Notes: a model not told the origin generated them from the letters alone. A DNA stretch of 64,000 nucleotides from Limibacillus halophilus (GCF_014191775.1 NZ_JACHXA010000002.1:310001-374000), one strand, 5' to 3'; shown: positions 42,591 through 52,591, counted from the first letter of the stretch. Program-made: numbers and translations.

Positions 42591-42920
42591 TTAAGGCTCC
42601 CGACCCTGGAGAGATTTCGACTGCCGCTTTTCACGCCAGATGAAGTAGATGTTCCGGCTGTAGATGAACAATCCGGTGGCTTGTCCGGCAATGAACACCG
42701 GATCGGCGCGATGTATTGCGTATGCCAGCAACGTCAGGCCTCCGCCCAGCGAAAAGTACCAGAATATCTCCGGTACGATCGAGCGGCGCGCCCGTTCAGA
42801 ATGCAGCCACTGAAAGACGAAACGCATCATGAAAAGCGCCTGCCCGGCGAAGCCAATGAGGACCCAGCCAAGCTCTACCGCCGTCAAGTCGTTCCACCAT
42901 TCTGCGAAGCCGGAAAGCAA
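42591..42920 (-). CDS. Lipid-A-disaccharide synthase N-terminal (LAB_N) domain membrane protein
   Basis: 109 residues, three TM helices. It matches the LAB_N domain: LGWVLIGFAGQALFMMRFVF, then QWLHSERARRSIVPEIFWYF and the third helix ending SRNIYFIWREKR. These stand-alone proteins occur beside DPM1-like and ArnT-like genes and are thought to help lipid-linked sugar handling; the exact role is unknown. It is 6 bases upstream of the GT39 gene and 26 bases downstream of the GT2 gene. Confidence 0.85.
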   Translation of the reverse strand: MLSGFAEWWNDLTAVELGWVLIGFAGQALFMMRFVFQWLHSERARRSIVPEIFWYFSLGGGLTLLAYAIHRADPVFIAGQATGLFIYSRNIYFIWREKRQSKSLQGREP

Positions 42921-42946
42921 CGATTAAGGCTCCCTTGATGTTTCTA

Positions 42947-43708
42947 TCAGGCGTCTTTGCCGTCCGACAGTCGCTCTATCTTCGGATTTCGAGAACGCTG
43001 CAGCAACCAGAGAACACCCAACAGATCTCGCATTCCGCGAAAGGCGCGGCCAAGGTTGGTAACTTTTGATGCCCCGTGCAAGCGAGGGCGGTCGCCAACC
43101 CAGCAATAGAGCGTCGACCACCCTTGAGCATTCATAAGGGCGCCCATGTAACGATGTTGACCGTCGAAGAAGGGCAGCGCGAGGAATGCGTCCCTGCGCA
43201 CAAGTTTCAAACCGCAACCGGTATCGGGGCAACCGTCCTTCAGCAACAGCCGCCGAACGCCGTTTCCGATACGTGAACCGAAGCGCTTCCAAAGACTATC
43301 CCGGCGATTGCGGCGAAGCCCGGCCACCATCCCAATAGCCTTTTCGGACCCGCCCTCTTCCAATGCCTGGAATAGCAAGGCCGCGTCCCGGGGGTCATTC
43401 TGGCCATCACCATCCATGAGGAGCAGCCAAGGCGTGTCGGCCGCCTTTGCGCCCGTCAAAACGCCTCGACTCTTTCCGCAGCACCGCTCGTGCCGCAAAC
43501 AGGTCAACCCATCGAAACGCTGCATCAAGGCCTGAAGCCTCGCCGAACTGCCATCGGTGGAACCGTCATCTACGAGAAGGATACCCTTGAAGCCAGGATT
43601 GCCAGTCAGGACTGCGTGAATCTCTTCCACAACCGGAGCAAGGTTATCGATCTCATTGTAGAGTGAAATAACGACCGAAAAATCAGGCTCCTTGGACGTT
43701 CCTGGCAT
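42947..43708 (-). CDS. Glycosyltransferase family 2, DPM1/ArnC-like
   Basis: 253 residues. GT-A motifs: VVISLYNEIDNLAPVVEEI at the start, ILLVDDGSTDGSS, LLLMDGDGQNDP (metal-binding DxD type), and RDAFLALPFFDGQHRYMG. No C-terminal TM pair is seen, so it is probably a peripheral enzyme making a polyprenyl-phosphate sugar from a nucleotide sugar. It is 7 bases from the rfbA stop and in the same operon. Confidence 0.88.
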   Translation of the reverse strand: MPGTSKEPDFSVVISLYNEIDNLAPVVEEIHAVLTGNPGFKGILLVDDGSTDGSSARLQALMQRFDGLTCLRHERCCGKSRGVLTGAKAADTPWLLLMDGDGQNDPRDAALLFQALEEGGSEKAIGMVAGLRRNRRDSLWKRFGSRIGNGVRRLLLKDGCPDTGCGLKLVRRDAFLALPFFDGQHRYMGALMNAQGWSTLYCWVGDRPRLHGASKVTNLGRAFRGMRDLLGVLWLLQRSRNPKIERLSDGKDA

Positions 43709-43715
43709 GGGTCCG

Positions 43716-44621
43716 TCAGCGCCCGGTACCGGACCCTAGTGCCCAGCCTCCCCTGCGCTCCTCCAGAATCTCGATGAGATAACGCCCATAGGAGCTTTTA
43801 CCGTAGCTTTCCGCAATGCGCTCGACATCCTCTTCGGTAATGTATTTTCGGTCGAGAGCGATCTCCTCAAGACAGGCAATCTTCAAACCCTGACGTTCTT
43901 CCAGCGACCGGATGAAGCTCCCGGCATCCAGCAGAGAATCGTGGGTGCCTGCGTCCAGCCAGGCAAAGCCCCGTCCCATGCGTTCAACCTGCAACTCTCC
44001 CCTTTCAAGATAGCGCCTATTGATATCGGTGATCTCCAATTCCCCACGCGCCGATGGGCGGACATCACGTGCGATATCAATCACCTGCTCATCATAAAGG
44101 TAGAGCCCAGTAACGGCCCAATGGGATTTGGGACGCGCCGGTTTCTCCTCAATCGAGGTCGCACATCCCTCCTTGTCGAAAGCAACGACGCCGTAGCGCT
44201 CTGGATCACTGACCCGGTAGGCGAATACCGTTGCGCCCCTTCGCCCCTGGGCGGCGTTCTCCAGCATTGCCGATAGCCCATGCCCGAAAAAGATGTTGTC
44301 GCCCAGAATGAGGATGCTGCTATCGCTCCCAACAAAGTCGGCGCCGATATGGTAGGCCTGCGCAAGACCTTTGGGCTCCGGCTGAACCGCATAGCTAAGC
44401 GCAATGCCAAACTGGCTACCGTCCCCCAGGAGATGTTGAAAGGCGTGCTGTTCGTGCGGTGTCGTAATAATCAGAATATCGCGCACCCCAGCCAGCATTA
44501 GTGTCGACAGCGGATAATAGATCATCGGCTTGTCGTAAACCGGTAGGAGCTGTTTGCTGACAACCTGAGTTAACGGATGTAGCCGCGTCCCTGCGCCGCC
44601 TGCCAGAATGATGCCCTTCAT
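43716..44621 (-). CDS. rfbA: Glucose-1-phosphate thymidylyltransferase
   Basis: 301 residues from ATG 44621 with AAGGAGA upstream; longer readings overlap rfbD out of frame. It makes dTDP-glucose, the first step to dTDP-L-rhamnose. Motifs: [18 protein letters not shown] (nucleotide loop), [27 protein letters not shown] and [15 protein letters not shown]. Start and rfbD stop overlap by 4 bases. Confidence 0.95.
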   Translation of the reverse strand: MKGIILAGGAGTRLHPLTQVVSKQLLPVYDKPMIYYPLSTLMLAGVRDILIITTPHEQHAFQHLLGDGSQFGIALSYAVQPEPKGLAQAYHIGADFVGSDSSILILGDNIFFGHGLSAMLENAAQGRRGATVFAYRVSDPERYGVVAFDKEGCATSIEEKPARPKSHWAVTGLYLYDEQVIDIARDVRPSARGELEITDINRRYLERGELQVERMGRGFAWLDAGTHDSLLDAGSFIRSLEERQGLKIACLEEIALDRKYITEEDVERIAESYGKSSYGRYLIEILEERRGGWALGSGTGR

Positions 44622-45559
44622 CCCAATGTCTCCTTGGATATATCCAAACCCGTCGCAGGCCCAGCCTGCGCAGCGGCAAGCTCGGCCAGCACGGTGGCCA
44701 GCGCTTCGCGCCAATCGTTTCGAGTGACACCGAACACACTCTCTATCCGCCTGCAATCCAGCAATGAGTATGCAGGTCTGGGCGCAGGCGCGCCAAAGGC
44801 CGCCGTCGTTGTGCGTTCCAATCTAGGTGTCGGCAAACCATAGCCTGCCGTCTGACAGAAAATCTCAGATGCAAAGTCAAACCAAGTCACAGGGCCCCCT
44901 GCCCCGCAGAAGTGATAGAGTCCGAACGCGGCGTCCTGGCCGATAATACGTTCGATTATGATGCCGATGGCCGCCGCCAGTTCCCGAACCGCGGTCGGAC
45001 AGCCCTGCTGGTCGTCCACGACCGCTAGGCTATCGCGTTCATTCGCCAATCGCAGCATCGTGCGCAAAAAATTAGATCCGCTGGCTCCATAGAGCCAAGC
45101 TGTGCGGAGAATGACATGGCGCGCGCAGCTCGCCGCCAGCGCTTCCTCGCCCGCCAGTTTGCTGGCGCCATAAACGCCTTGCGGATTGGTGATATCGGAC
45201 TCGCGGTAGGGCCGTGTCGCTCGGCCGTCGAAAACATAGTCCGTCGAGACATGAACAACGGCTGCGCCAAGACGCTCTGCCGTTTCACCCATGACCGCCA
45301 CGGCGTCGCGGTTAACAGCGTATGCGGCCGCAGGTTCGCTTTCTGCCCGGTCGACCGCCGTATAGGCCGTCGCGTTGACGATAACCGCCGGAGAATGCGC
45401 CAGTATCTCCGCCCGCAGACGAACGCTATCTGCGACATCCAGTTCAGGACGCCCCAGGAAGATAGCCCGCCTGTCAGATTGACCGGCCAAAAGCGGCCGC
45501 AAAGCGCTGGCCAGTTGTCCCTGCACCCCAAGGACAAGAATTTTCGGGCGCTCAGACAC
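44618..45559 (-). CDS. rfbD: dTDP-4-dehydrorhamnose reductase
   Basis: 313 residues from GTG 45559. It performs the last step to dTDP-L-rhamnose with NAD(P)H. An SDR-type fold: [19 protein letters not shown] (dinucleotide site), [24 protein letters not shown] and the catalytic [10 protein letters not shown] (YxxxK). Its start overlaps the rfbB stop by 8 bases, so the two are translationally coupled. Confidence 0.93.
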   Translation of the reverse strand: MSERPKILVLGVQGQLASALRPLLAGQSDRRAIFLGRPELDVADSVRLRAEILAHSPAVIVNATAYTAVDRAESEPAAAYAVNRDAVAVMGETAERLGAAVVHVSTDYVFDGRATRPYRESDITNPQGVYGASKLAGEEALAASCARHVILRTAWLYGASGSNFLRTMLRLANERDSLAVVDDQQGCPTAVRELAAAIGIIIERIIGQDAAFGLYHFCGAGGPVTWFDFASEIFCQTAGYGLPTPRLERTTTAAFGAPAPRPAYSLLDCRRIESVFGVTRNDWREALATVLAELAAAQAGPATGLDISKETLG

Positions 45560-46613
45560 CGCCGGACAACCCTTGCCGTGCGGAATCCTCAAAACCCCCG
45601 TCACGAATTCCTCGCCACCACCAATCGTTCTCGACATACCAACGCACGGTTCGGCCCAGGCCCTCCTCCAAGCCTTGCCGTGGCGCCCACCCCAGCTCGT
45701 TGCGCACCCGCGTTGAATCAATCGCATAGCGCAGGTCATGTCCGGGCCGGTCAGCCACGAACTCAATGAGATTGGCATGGGGGGCATGCGGCGAATCCGG
45801 CAACAAGCGGTCCATCCAGGCACAGATGCGACGCGCCATATCGATGTTCGTTATCTCCTGGTCCGCACCCACATTATAGATTCCCCCCGGCTGCCCTTTC
45901 GTCGCAATGGCGATCAGCGCGCTGACATGATCATCCACGAACAGCCAGTCACGAACGTTCGTGCCGGTGCCGTAGATCGGGATCGGCCGCCCTTCCATTG
46001 CCGCCAGGACAATCACGGGAATCAGTTTCTCGGGCATTTGAAACGGCCCATAGTTATTCGAGCAATGGCTAATAAGAACCGGCAGACCAAACGTCCGATT
46101 CCAAGCACGCGCAAAGTGATCCGAAGATGCTTTGCTTGCCGAATAGGGCGAATTCGGCTGGTAGGGAGTGTCTTCCGTAAAGACGCCCGTAGGACCAAGT
46201 GAGCCATAGACCTCGTCGGTGGAAACGTGAAGAAACCGAAACGCGGCTTTCTTGGCGCCGGATAATCCGCGCCAATGATGCGTCGCGGCGTCCAGCATGT
46301 TGACCGTTCCCACTACATTCGTTGTGACGAAGTCCATTGGACTGTCAATGGAACGGTCGACATGAGATTCGGCGGCCAGATGCAAGACGATATCAGGCTG
46401 GTGCCGCTGGAACACCTCTTCTACCGTCGCTCGGTCGCGGATATCAGCGCGTTCGAAACAATGCTTTGATGACTGCAGCGCATCGACCAGCGATTCTACA
46501 TGACCGGCATAAGTGAGGCTGTCGAGCGTGACGACCTCTTCACCGTTAGCAATCAGATCACGCACCAACGCCGAGCCAATAAACCCAGCCCCACCTGTAA
46601 CCAAAAATCGCAT
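45552..46613 (-). CDS. rfbB: dTDP-glucose 4,6-dehydratase
   Basis: 353 residues from ATG 46613, with GGAAGGGGGG upstream. It converts dTDP-glucose to dTDP-4-keto-6-deoxyglucose. Motifs: MRFLVTGGAGFIGSALVRDL (NAD site), LAAESHVDRSIDSP, STDEVYGSLG and YSASKASSDHF (YxxxK). It lies 20 bases after the rfbC stop in the rhamnose operon. Confidence 0.95.
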   Translation of the reverse strand: MRFLVTGGAGFIGSALVRDLIANGEEVVTLDSLTYAGHVESLVDALQSSKHCFERADIRDRATVEEVFQRHQPDIVLHLAAESHVDRSIDSPMDFVTTNVVGTVNMLDAATHHWRGLSGAKKAAFRFLHVSTDEVYGSLGPTGVFTEDTPYQPNSPYSASKASSDHFARAWNRTFGLPVLISHCSNNYGPFQMPEKLIPVIVLAAMEGRPIPIYGTGTNVRDWLFVDDHVSALIAIATKGQPGGIYNVGADQEITNIDMARRICAWMDRLLPDSPHAPHANLIEFVADRPGHDLRYAIDSTRVRNELGWAPRQGLEEGLGRTVRWYVENDWWWRGIRDGGFEDSARQGLSGGV

Positions 46614-46633
46614 ACTGCCCCCCTTCCGGCATT

Positions 46634-47197
46634 TTATTCGTCGTAGTCGAATGGACTGACGATATCTCCAAACAGAGGCAGTCCGGCATCTTTCTGTGAG
46701 ACGATTGCCTGCCCCGTGGTCACCGGCCAAGCAATGCCAATGTCCGGATCGCACCAATGAATGCCAGCATCGCATTCAGGCGCATAATAATTCGTTACCT
46801 TGTATATCACCTCGCAATCTTGCTCCAGCGTGCAAAATCCGTGAGCAAAACCAACGGGCACGAGAAGCTGGCGCCAGTTATCGGCGCTCAGTTCAACCGC
46901 TACATGCCGCCCGTAAGTGGGAGAGCCACGACGAATATCCACCGCGACATCGAGTATGCTGCCACGGATCACCCGAACCAATTTGTCCTGAGCAAAGGGT
47001 GGCGACTGATAATGCAACCCCCTGACCGTATGAACCTCCTGCGACAAGGAGTGATTGTCCTGAACGAAATCCAGGGTAAGCCCAGCCGCTTCGAACCGCG
47101 CCTTGTTGTAGGTTTCAGAGAAAAAACCCCGGTGGTCGCCGAACCGTTGTGGTTCGACGATAACCACGCCCTCCAGTTCCGTTTTTATTGTTTTCAT
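46634..47197 (-). CDS. rfbC: dTDP-4-dehydrorhamnose 3,5-epimerase
   Basis: 187 residues from ATG 47197, normal length. It is the third enzyme of dTDP-L-rhamnose synthesis. The cupin fold shows HRGFFSETYNKARF, the active-site VRGLHYQSPPFAQDKLVRV, and GFAHGFCTLE with YAPECDAGIHW. It is the first gene of the minus-strand polysaccharide operon; the 190-base gap to the divergent glycosyltransferase should hold both promoters, though none is obvious. Confidence 0.95.
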   Translation of the reverse strand: MKTIKTELEGVVIVEPQRFGDHRGFFSETYNKARFEAAGLTLDFVQDNHSLSQEVHTVRGLHYQSPPFAQDKLVRVIRGSILDVAVDIRRGSPTYGRHVAVELSADNWRQLLVPVGFAHGFCTLEQDCEVIYKVTNYYAPECDAGIHWCDPDIGIAWPVTTGQAIVSQKDAGLPLFGDIVSPFDYDE

Positions 47198-47387
47198 GCG
47201 AAATGTTTTCCTTCGCTTTTGCCGATAGCCGCCCCCCTTATAGAAGGTTCCGCCCCACGACCGCAAAGGCTATAAGCTGACAGGGCCTGGCCGAACCAAC
47301 CTGGAACTCTGGTGGCTTTCCATCTTTACGTCTGTTAAGTGCGGGAAGCGGCCGGTCATCCGGTCGGATTGAACCGCGGGGGAAAGT

Positions 47388-48362
47388 TTGACCCAAGAGC
47401 TGGATGTCATTGTCGTCAACTGGTTCGCAGGACCGCTGCTGACGCAGTGCCTGACTTCCTTGAAGCGTGCGAGTAGCGGTGGCGTTTCCTTAAGTCGGGT
47501 GATCATCGTCGATCACGGCTCTGAAGACGGCCCGCTCGACCGGGCAGTCAATGCCGAGGCCGCGCTACAGCTTCCGCTGACGGTCCTGACGGATCACAGT
47601 AATCCCGGCTATGGCGCAGGGGCCAATAAAGGCGCGCGTGCCGGATCGGCCGACTATCTTCTTTTCCTCAATCCCGATGTTTACTTGACCGAGCAAAATC
47701 TGACTGCCGCCCTGGATCTCCTCCGACAGGATAGCGATCATCGTTGTGGTATCGTCGGTATCGCGCTCAAAGATGGTAAGGGGGACGTTACCCGCAGTTG
47801 CGCACGCTTTCCCACGCCAGGTGGCTTGCTCGCAGAAGCCTTGGGTTTGCCAAAGCTATGGCCAAACCGGTTCAAGTCGCTTTTCATGACGGAGTGGGAA
47901 CATTCTGAAAACCGTGAAGTAGACCATGTGATGGGCGCTTTCTGGCTCATGCGGCGCGCCGACTTCGAAAGGTTGGGCGGTTTCGACGAGACCTTCTTTA
48001 TGTACTTGGAGGATGTGGATTTCAGCTATCGCGCCCGGGCCGCCGGTCTCGCAAGTCGTTTCATCGCCACCACCAGCGCGCAACACATAGGCGGCGGAAC
48101 GACCCGACGCTTGTCGCAAGGCCACCGGCTCGCATTCTGGCTCGATGCACGCCTGACTTACGCTCGCAAACATTTTAACCTTGCAGGGCGCGCCGTAACC
48201 TGGTCGGCCTTGTTTCTGGCCGAGCCCCTGGCGCGGTTGGTTTGGGCTCTTCGCAAAGGCTCTGCCGATCGGCTGATTTCAGTGTTCGAAGGTTACTGGA
48301 TTTTCTTTACCAGAAACCGTGGGCGTGACGTTCCCCCGCCGGATAAGATCGGAACGTCATGA
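47388..48362 (+). CDS. Glycosyltransferase family 2, rhamnosyltransferase-like
   Basis: 324 residues from TTG 47388, preceded by GCGGGGGAAAG. GT-A motifs: LDVIVVNWFAGPLLTQCL, VIIVDHGSEDGP, LLFLNPDVYLTEQN, and the acceptor-side GGFDETFFMYLEDVDFSYRA typical of WbbL/RfbF rhamnosyltransferases. Divergent from rfbC and therefore a likely user of dTDP-rhamnose. Its stop overlaps the next gene by 4 bases. Confidence 0.88.
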   Translation: MTQELDVIVVNWFAGPLLTQCLTSLKRASSGGVSLSRVIIVDHGSEDGPLDRAVNAEAALQLPLTVLTDHSNPGYGAGANKGARAGSADYLLFLNPDVYLTEQNLTAALDLLRQDSDHRCGIVGIALKDGKGDVTRSCARFPTPGGLLAEALGLPKLWPNRFKSLFMTEWEHSENREVDHVMGAFWLMRRADFERLGGFDETFFMYLEDVDFSYRARAAGLASRFIATTSAQHIGGGTTRRLSQGHRLAFWLDARLTYARKHFNLAGRAVTWSALFLAEPLARLVWALRKGSADRLISVFEGYWIFFTRNRGRDVPPPDKIGTS

Positions 48363-49411
48363 AGATCACGCTCCTTGCCCGCTATGGCCGCCTGGGCGCC
48401 AGCAGCCGTCTACGCTGCCATGATCTCGTTCCGCTGCTAGAAAGCAGGGGTGTAGCGTGCCGCACGCAGGTTTTGTTCCCTGATTCTTACGTGGAGGCGC
48501 TCTATCAAGGACGGCGTTATGGTGCAGCAAAGGTGACGGGCCATTACGCCGACCGTTGGCAAGCGCTCCGGCAATTGCCTGCGAAGGCCCCCGTGTTGTT
48601 GCAGGTCGAGGCATTACCATTTTTACCCTATACGGTTGAGCGGCGGCTGCTTGACGGTCGCCCTTATCTACTGGACTGCGACGATGCTTGGTTTCACCGC
48701 TACGACCAACATCACAACCCACTGGTACGCGGACTGCTGGGACGCAAGATCGATCGTCTTATGGCAGGCTCCGCCTGTGTTCTCGCCGGCAATCACTACG
48801 TTGCCGAGCGCGCCAGAGCCAGCGGTGCGGCTTCCGTTGAAATTTTGCCCACGACGCTGGATGTCGGAGCCTATGACAATCTACCGCCGCCAGACCGCAC
48901 ACCGGCAACGGTCGGTTGGATCGGTGCACCTCAGAATTGTGCTTATCTGACACCCCTCGTACCGGCACTAAAAACGCTCCAGGCCAAAGAGGGCCTGCGT
49001 TTGCGTGTGGTGAGCGCGAGCAAGCCAGACCTGGGAGGGTTGGATTTCGATTTCGAACCCTGGAACGAGACTACCGAAATCGCCTCTATCGGGCGCTTCG
49101 ACATCGGCATCATGCCACTCCCCGACAGCCCCTGGGAGCGCGGCAAATCTGGCTTTAAACTGGTACAGTACATGGCTGCGGGCCGCGCGGCGATAGCCTC
49201 GCCGGTCGGGGAGAATCGCTCGATTCTTGCCGACCCGTCGCTTGGTATTCTCGCTTCCAGCCCCGCTGAATGGAAAACCGCCCTTGCAGCGCTTGCACAA
49301 TCGGCTGAGTGGCGCCTAGCCATGGGCCGCGCCGCCAGAACCAAAGCCCGAGCGACCTATGATCGCAGTCTCGCCGCGGACCGGTTGGCAACAATCATCG
49401 GGGCGCTGTGA
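48359..49411 (+). CDS. Glycosyltransferase, GT-B fold (family 1/4-like)
   Basis: 350 residues. The N-terminal half begins MKITLLARYGRLGASSRLRC, a donor for GT-B enzymes that bind a lipid or sugar acceptor; the C-terminal half has ATVGWIGAPQNCAYLTPLVP, then FDIGIMPLPDSPWERGKSGF and KLVQYMAAGRAAIASPVG, the GT4-type nucleotide-sugar site. Co-transcribed with the upstream GT2 gene (ATGA overlap). The sugar is unknown. Confidence 0.83.
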   Translation: MKITLLARYGRLGASSRLRCHDLVPLLESRGVACRTQVLFPDSYVEALYQGRRYGAAKVTGHYADRWQALRQLPAKAPVLLQVEALPFLPYTVERRLLDGRPYLLDCDDAWFHRYDQHHNPLVRGLLGRKIDRLMAGSACVLAGNHYVAERARASGAASVEILPTTLDVGAYDNLPPPDRTPATVGWIGAPQNCAYLTPLVPALKTLQAKEGLRLRVVSASKPDLGGLDFDFEPWNETTEIASIGRFDIGIMPLPDSPWERGKSGFKLVQYMAAGRAAIASPVGENRSILADPSLGILASSPAEWKTALAALAQSAEWRLAMGRAARTKARATYDRSLAADRLATIIGAL

Positions 49412-49433
49412 TACGCGGCTTTACACGACTGAC

Positions 49434-50474
49434 TTATCGCTGTTGCGAGTGGGCCTTGAGGTGGTCGCGGATCATCCGCGTGTCGTACTCGCTCGCTTGC
49501 CGTATAATACCTTCCCATAACGTCAACCAGGGAACATTCCCGGGGTTCTGTGTGAGTAGCTCGCGCTTCACGAAGGGAAAGCCCATCCTCAAAACGAGTT
49601 GATCCCAAAGGAAGTGCGTGGGATTGACCGGCATTCCGGTAATGATGAAGTCGAGAATCTGATCGACGAAAGCGCGGGTGCGCTCATGCAGTTTGCGGAG
49701 TTCCCGCGTGTTGCGAGCGCCGCTTCCCCAAGCCTCAACCACCTTTGCAACGATTTCCTCATAAGGATAAAGCGCATGTACATTCAGGCCGCCTCTTAGC
49801 ATGGCCCGCGTGAAACCCAATTCATACTTGGAAATAACGAAAGCCTTGTTGTTCACATAGCGAATCTGCTTCCAAAAACTCAGAAATTCTTGTGACTTCA
49901 AAGCCCTGGGATAAAGCAGCAGAAAATAGGATTGCAGGTGATAGCGGCGTTCCCAGCTGTCGGTCATCGACCAGACGTCAGCCAAAGCCGGATCCGCGCG
50001 TTGCAACGAGCGGTTCAAAGGCATAAGCGGCCCATAGACGCTATCGTTGGCAAGCATCAAGCGATCCAAGTGCGGCAGCTGGTCTTCCAGATAGAGCACC
50101 GCTTCCTTGTATGCGCCGAAATCATATCCGACGTTCTTACGCCAGAGGATTCGCATGCAAAGCGGCTTGAGAATTTCAATAGATCGCTCCGGAAGTTTTG
50201 GCGCGTTGGTTACGAAAAGGATGGAGAATCCGGCCTCGCGCAACGCTTCCAGATAATGCACGACGTAGGGATGCACGAAACCTTTCGCTTCCCAGTGTAT
50301 GAAGACAGCAACGGAATGTTGCTGTGCGAGAGCGCCGGTCCCCTCAATGTCGCGGCGGATGAAACTCTGCTTGAACCTCAGATAGCCCCTGAGGATCGAA
50401 AGGATGATGCCGACGTGTTTGTAGAGCTTGTAGATTCTCCGAATCACAAGCTTGTAAGCATGGTAAATGCCCAT
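49434..50474 (-). CDS. Rhamnan synthesis F (RgpF) family protein
   Basis: 346 residues from ATG 50474, with AAGGGGGGC upstream (a TTG at 50504 is less likely). RgpF pattern: VAVFIHWEAKGFVHPYVVHY, then FVTNAPKL, RKNVGYDFGAYKEAVLYLE, and MLANDSVYGPLMPL with DVWSMTDSWERRYHLQSYFL. RgpF proteins are glycosyltransferases of rhamnose polymer or side-chain synthesis. The gene is convergent with the GT-B gene (22-base gap). It fits the nearby dTDP-rhamnose genes. Confidence 0.87.
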   Translation of the reverse strand: MGIYHAYKLVIRRIYKLYKHVGIILSILRGYLRFKQSFIRRDIEGTGALAQQHSVAVFIHWEAKGFVHPYVVHYLEALREAGFSILFVTNAPKLPERSIEILKPLCMRILWRKNVGYDFGAYKEAVLYLEDQLPHLDRLMLANDSVYGPLMPLNRSLQRADPALADVWSMTDSWERRYHLQSYFLLLYPRALKSQEFLSFWKQIRYVNNKAFVISKYELGFTRAMLRGGLNVHALYPYEEIVAKVVEAWGSGARNTRELRKLHERTRAFVDQILDFIITGMPVNPTHFLWDQLVLRMGFPFVKRELLTQNPGNVPWLTLWEGIIRQASEYDTRMIRDHLKAHSQQR

Positions 50475-50575
50475 GTGATCTGCCCCCCTTGGTTCACCGG
50501 ACAAGGCGCCTTTGTCGGCGCTTTCTTTCGTCCTAGTTTGTACATGTTATCATCGCCACGGCCTTATATGGCCAG

Positions 50576-52591
50576 TCACATTTTGCTTACTTTCATTTTC
50601 TGCTGCAGTTTCGCTGCTACTTGCTCTCCCATGAGAGCCTTGGCTTCCTGGATGCGATTCGCCAGAGTGCCGGTCGCGTGATGCTCACCGTCTTGACCGC
50701 CCGCCTTCAGTTCCTGAAAGACCGCCGCGGCGTAGTAATCTTCCGCCCAATCGGCGGAGATACCTCCATCTCGTAAACGACCCGCAAGCTCGGCGGCGGC
50801 GGCGGCGCTTTGGCGGAACAATGCCGGGTCGGGGCTCCCCTGAAGGCTTGCAAGGATGGCGGCATGATACTGCAGCAAAACCCAAGCAAAACCGTTCGCG
50901 AGATCAAGGGTTACGGCATCGGATCGAAGCTCATCAACGGCGCCGCTAGCAGCTTTCATATCGCCGCCATTAACGGCCGCTACAAAGGTTTGAACCTTGC
51001 GATGATAGCGCTTCAGATCGGCATACCGGCCAGCATGCAAGTCGCTTCGAAAACGCTCCAGCAAAAGATCGGCCGCGTCCAACATCCCTCGATTCAATAA
51101 AACTTCGAGAGCCTGACGCTGCGCTGCCTCCAAATTCCGATTACAGCCCTCCACGGCCGTCAAGGCATTGAATACCTCCGAAGCATCCCCCGGACTGCAT
51201 ACCATTGCGATATTGTGACCGAGACGCTCCAGCAACTGGCCTGCTTCTGCGTCCGGCAAGGCCGTTGAATCGAACAAGCGGTGAAGCTGCACGAAGCCGC
51301 GAACCGCCAGACGATAGTAAGCCAGCGCCGCGGCATTGTCGCGTTCACCCAAGAACGCATGGATACCACGGAAATAAGCCGCGCCAGGAAGATTCATGGG
51401 ACTTAAACGCGACAACGCCGCGTTGTCGGTGGGCGATGGGTAAGCCGGTTCGACGCTATCGGGAACATCGAAACCGATAGAAAAATGCCTGTTAAAAGCA
51501 TCGTTCAGGTCAACAAGGATTGTCCCGGCCTCGTCGAAACGCCCTTGGTTCACCAGGTCCTTGTAGAGCCGGTAGTTCAAGCTGACGCTCAAGGATGCAT
51601 GATCCTTAAGATCGACCCGCCGGCGATCGAGGTAAGCTTGATAGGCGTGGCGATCCAAACCACCTGCTGGTGGCTGATCCTGTTTGGTCATGGATGCAAC
51701 GGCAATTAAACTTTGGCCATCGCGGTGAACTTCCCTGTGTTCGAAACCATGCTCGGCTAGCAGATCGGTAAGGCTGTCCTGGTTGAAAAGAACGAGGTGC
51801 CAACCGGGCGCCAACAGTCCCGTCAGGTCGGGATGCGCCGCATCCGGCGTAACGGCATCGGCATCGGGCGTCGTGATAATCAGCACGCCGTTTGATGCCA
51901 CGGCCAGTTTGATATCTTCCAAAAATCGATGAGGATCTGCCAGGTGTTCGATCACCTCCGAAGCCAACACCAGATCGACACAGCCTCCCGGCAACTCAAG
52001 ATCGGGACCCAAATACTCCGGAAGCAAGCGCCAACCCAATGCTTCGGCCCCTCGTTTAGCTTCCGGCGCCGGATCGATACCGTAGGCATCCCATCCCAAT
52101 TGTGCCCGTGCGAAATCTACCGAGAACCCGTAGCCCGCCCCCACCTCCAGATAGCGCCCTACCGCCGTGTGTGCGACCCGGTAGAGCGGCTGGAGGATCA
52201 CATCCAGCGCGGCACCGACTTCGATGTACCGCCGCTCGCGAAAGGCCTGGAACGACGGGCTGACCCATTCGGCTTCATAGTCGCCAGCGCACCCGTCGGG
52301 GAAAGAAAGCGATGCGCAGCTTCGGCAACGGAAGAGATCCCAATAGCGACCGGGCCACACCTCTAAGCTGAGATGGAAAGCTTGCTTTGCGGTCGTCCTG
52401 CAAACCGGACAGGCAAAGCTACGATCCTCGCCGAGTGTCCAGCGAACCTCCGCATTCCAATCCGGCGGCGGCGGGTTGTTCTGTTGCTGCTGCGTCACCG
52501 TCTCAACCCACTCCCGCTCCCCCGAAACAGGAACTGGATGGGTCCCCCCAGTTTCATGACAAACCCGATCACCGCAGCGCCGGGATGCCAT
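50576..52591 (-). CDS. Large class I SAM-dependent methyltransferase with zinc knuckle and helical C-terminal domain
   Basis: 671 residues from ATG 52591; GTG 52498 is an alternative start that would still keep all domains. Two CxxC pairs (ACPVCRTTA and FRCRSCAS) precede the methyltransferase core: YLEVGAGYGFSVDFARAQLG (SAM motif I), YGIDPAPEA, and VDLVLASEVIEHLADPHRFL. The remaining 350 residues are helical and resemble TPR-like tandem helices. The protein shares its plan with the 429-residue protein at 29263-30552. Located next to rgpF, it may methylate a sugar of the polysaccharide. Confidence 0.82.
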   Translation of the reverse strand: MASRRCGDRVCHETGGTHPVPVSGEREWVETVTQQQQNNPPPPDWNAEVRWTLGEDRSFACPVCRTTAKQAFHLSLEVWPGRYWDLFRCRSCASLSFPDGCAGDYEAEWVSPSFQAFRERRYIEVGAALDVILQPLYRVAHTAVGRYLEVGAGYGFSVDFARAQLGWDAYGIDPAPEAKRGAEALGWRLLPEYLGPDLELPGGCVDLVLASEVIEHLADPHRFLEDIKLAVASNGVLIITTPDADAVTPDAAHPDLTGLLAPGWHLVLFNQDSLTDLLAEHGFEHREVHRDGQSLIAVASMTKQDQPPAGGLDRHAYQAYLDRRRVDLKDHASLSVSLNYRLYKDLVNQGRFDEAGTILVDLNDAFNRHFSIGFDVPDSVEPAYPSPTDNAALSRLSPMNLPGAAYFRGIHAFLGERDNAAALAYYRLAVRGFVQLHRLFDSTALPDAEAGQLLERLGHNIAMVCSPGDASEVFNALTAVEGCNRNLEAAQRQALEVLLNRGMLDAADLLLERFRSDLHAGRYADLKRYHRKVQTFVAAVNGGDMKAASGAVDELRSDAVTLDLANGFAWVLLQYHAAILASLQGSPDPALFRQSAAAAAELAGRLRDGGISADWAEDYYAAAVFQELKAGGQDGEHHATGTLANRIQEAKALMGEQVAAKLQQKMKVSKM

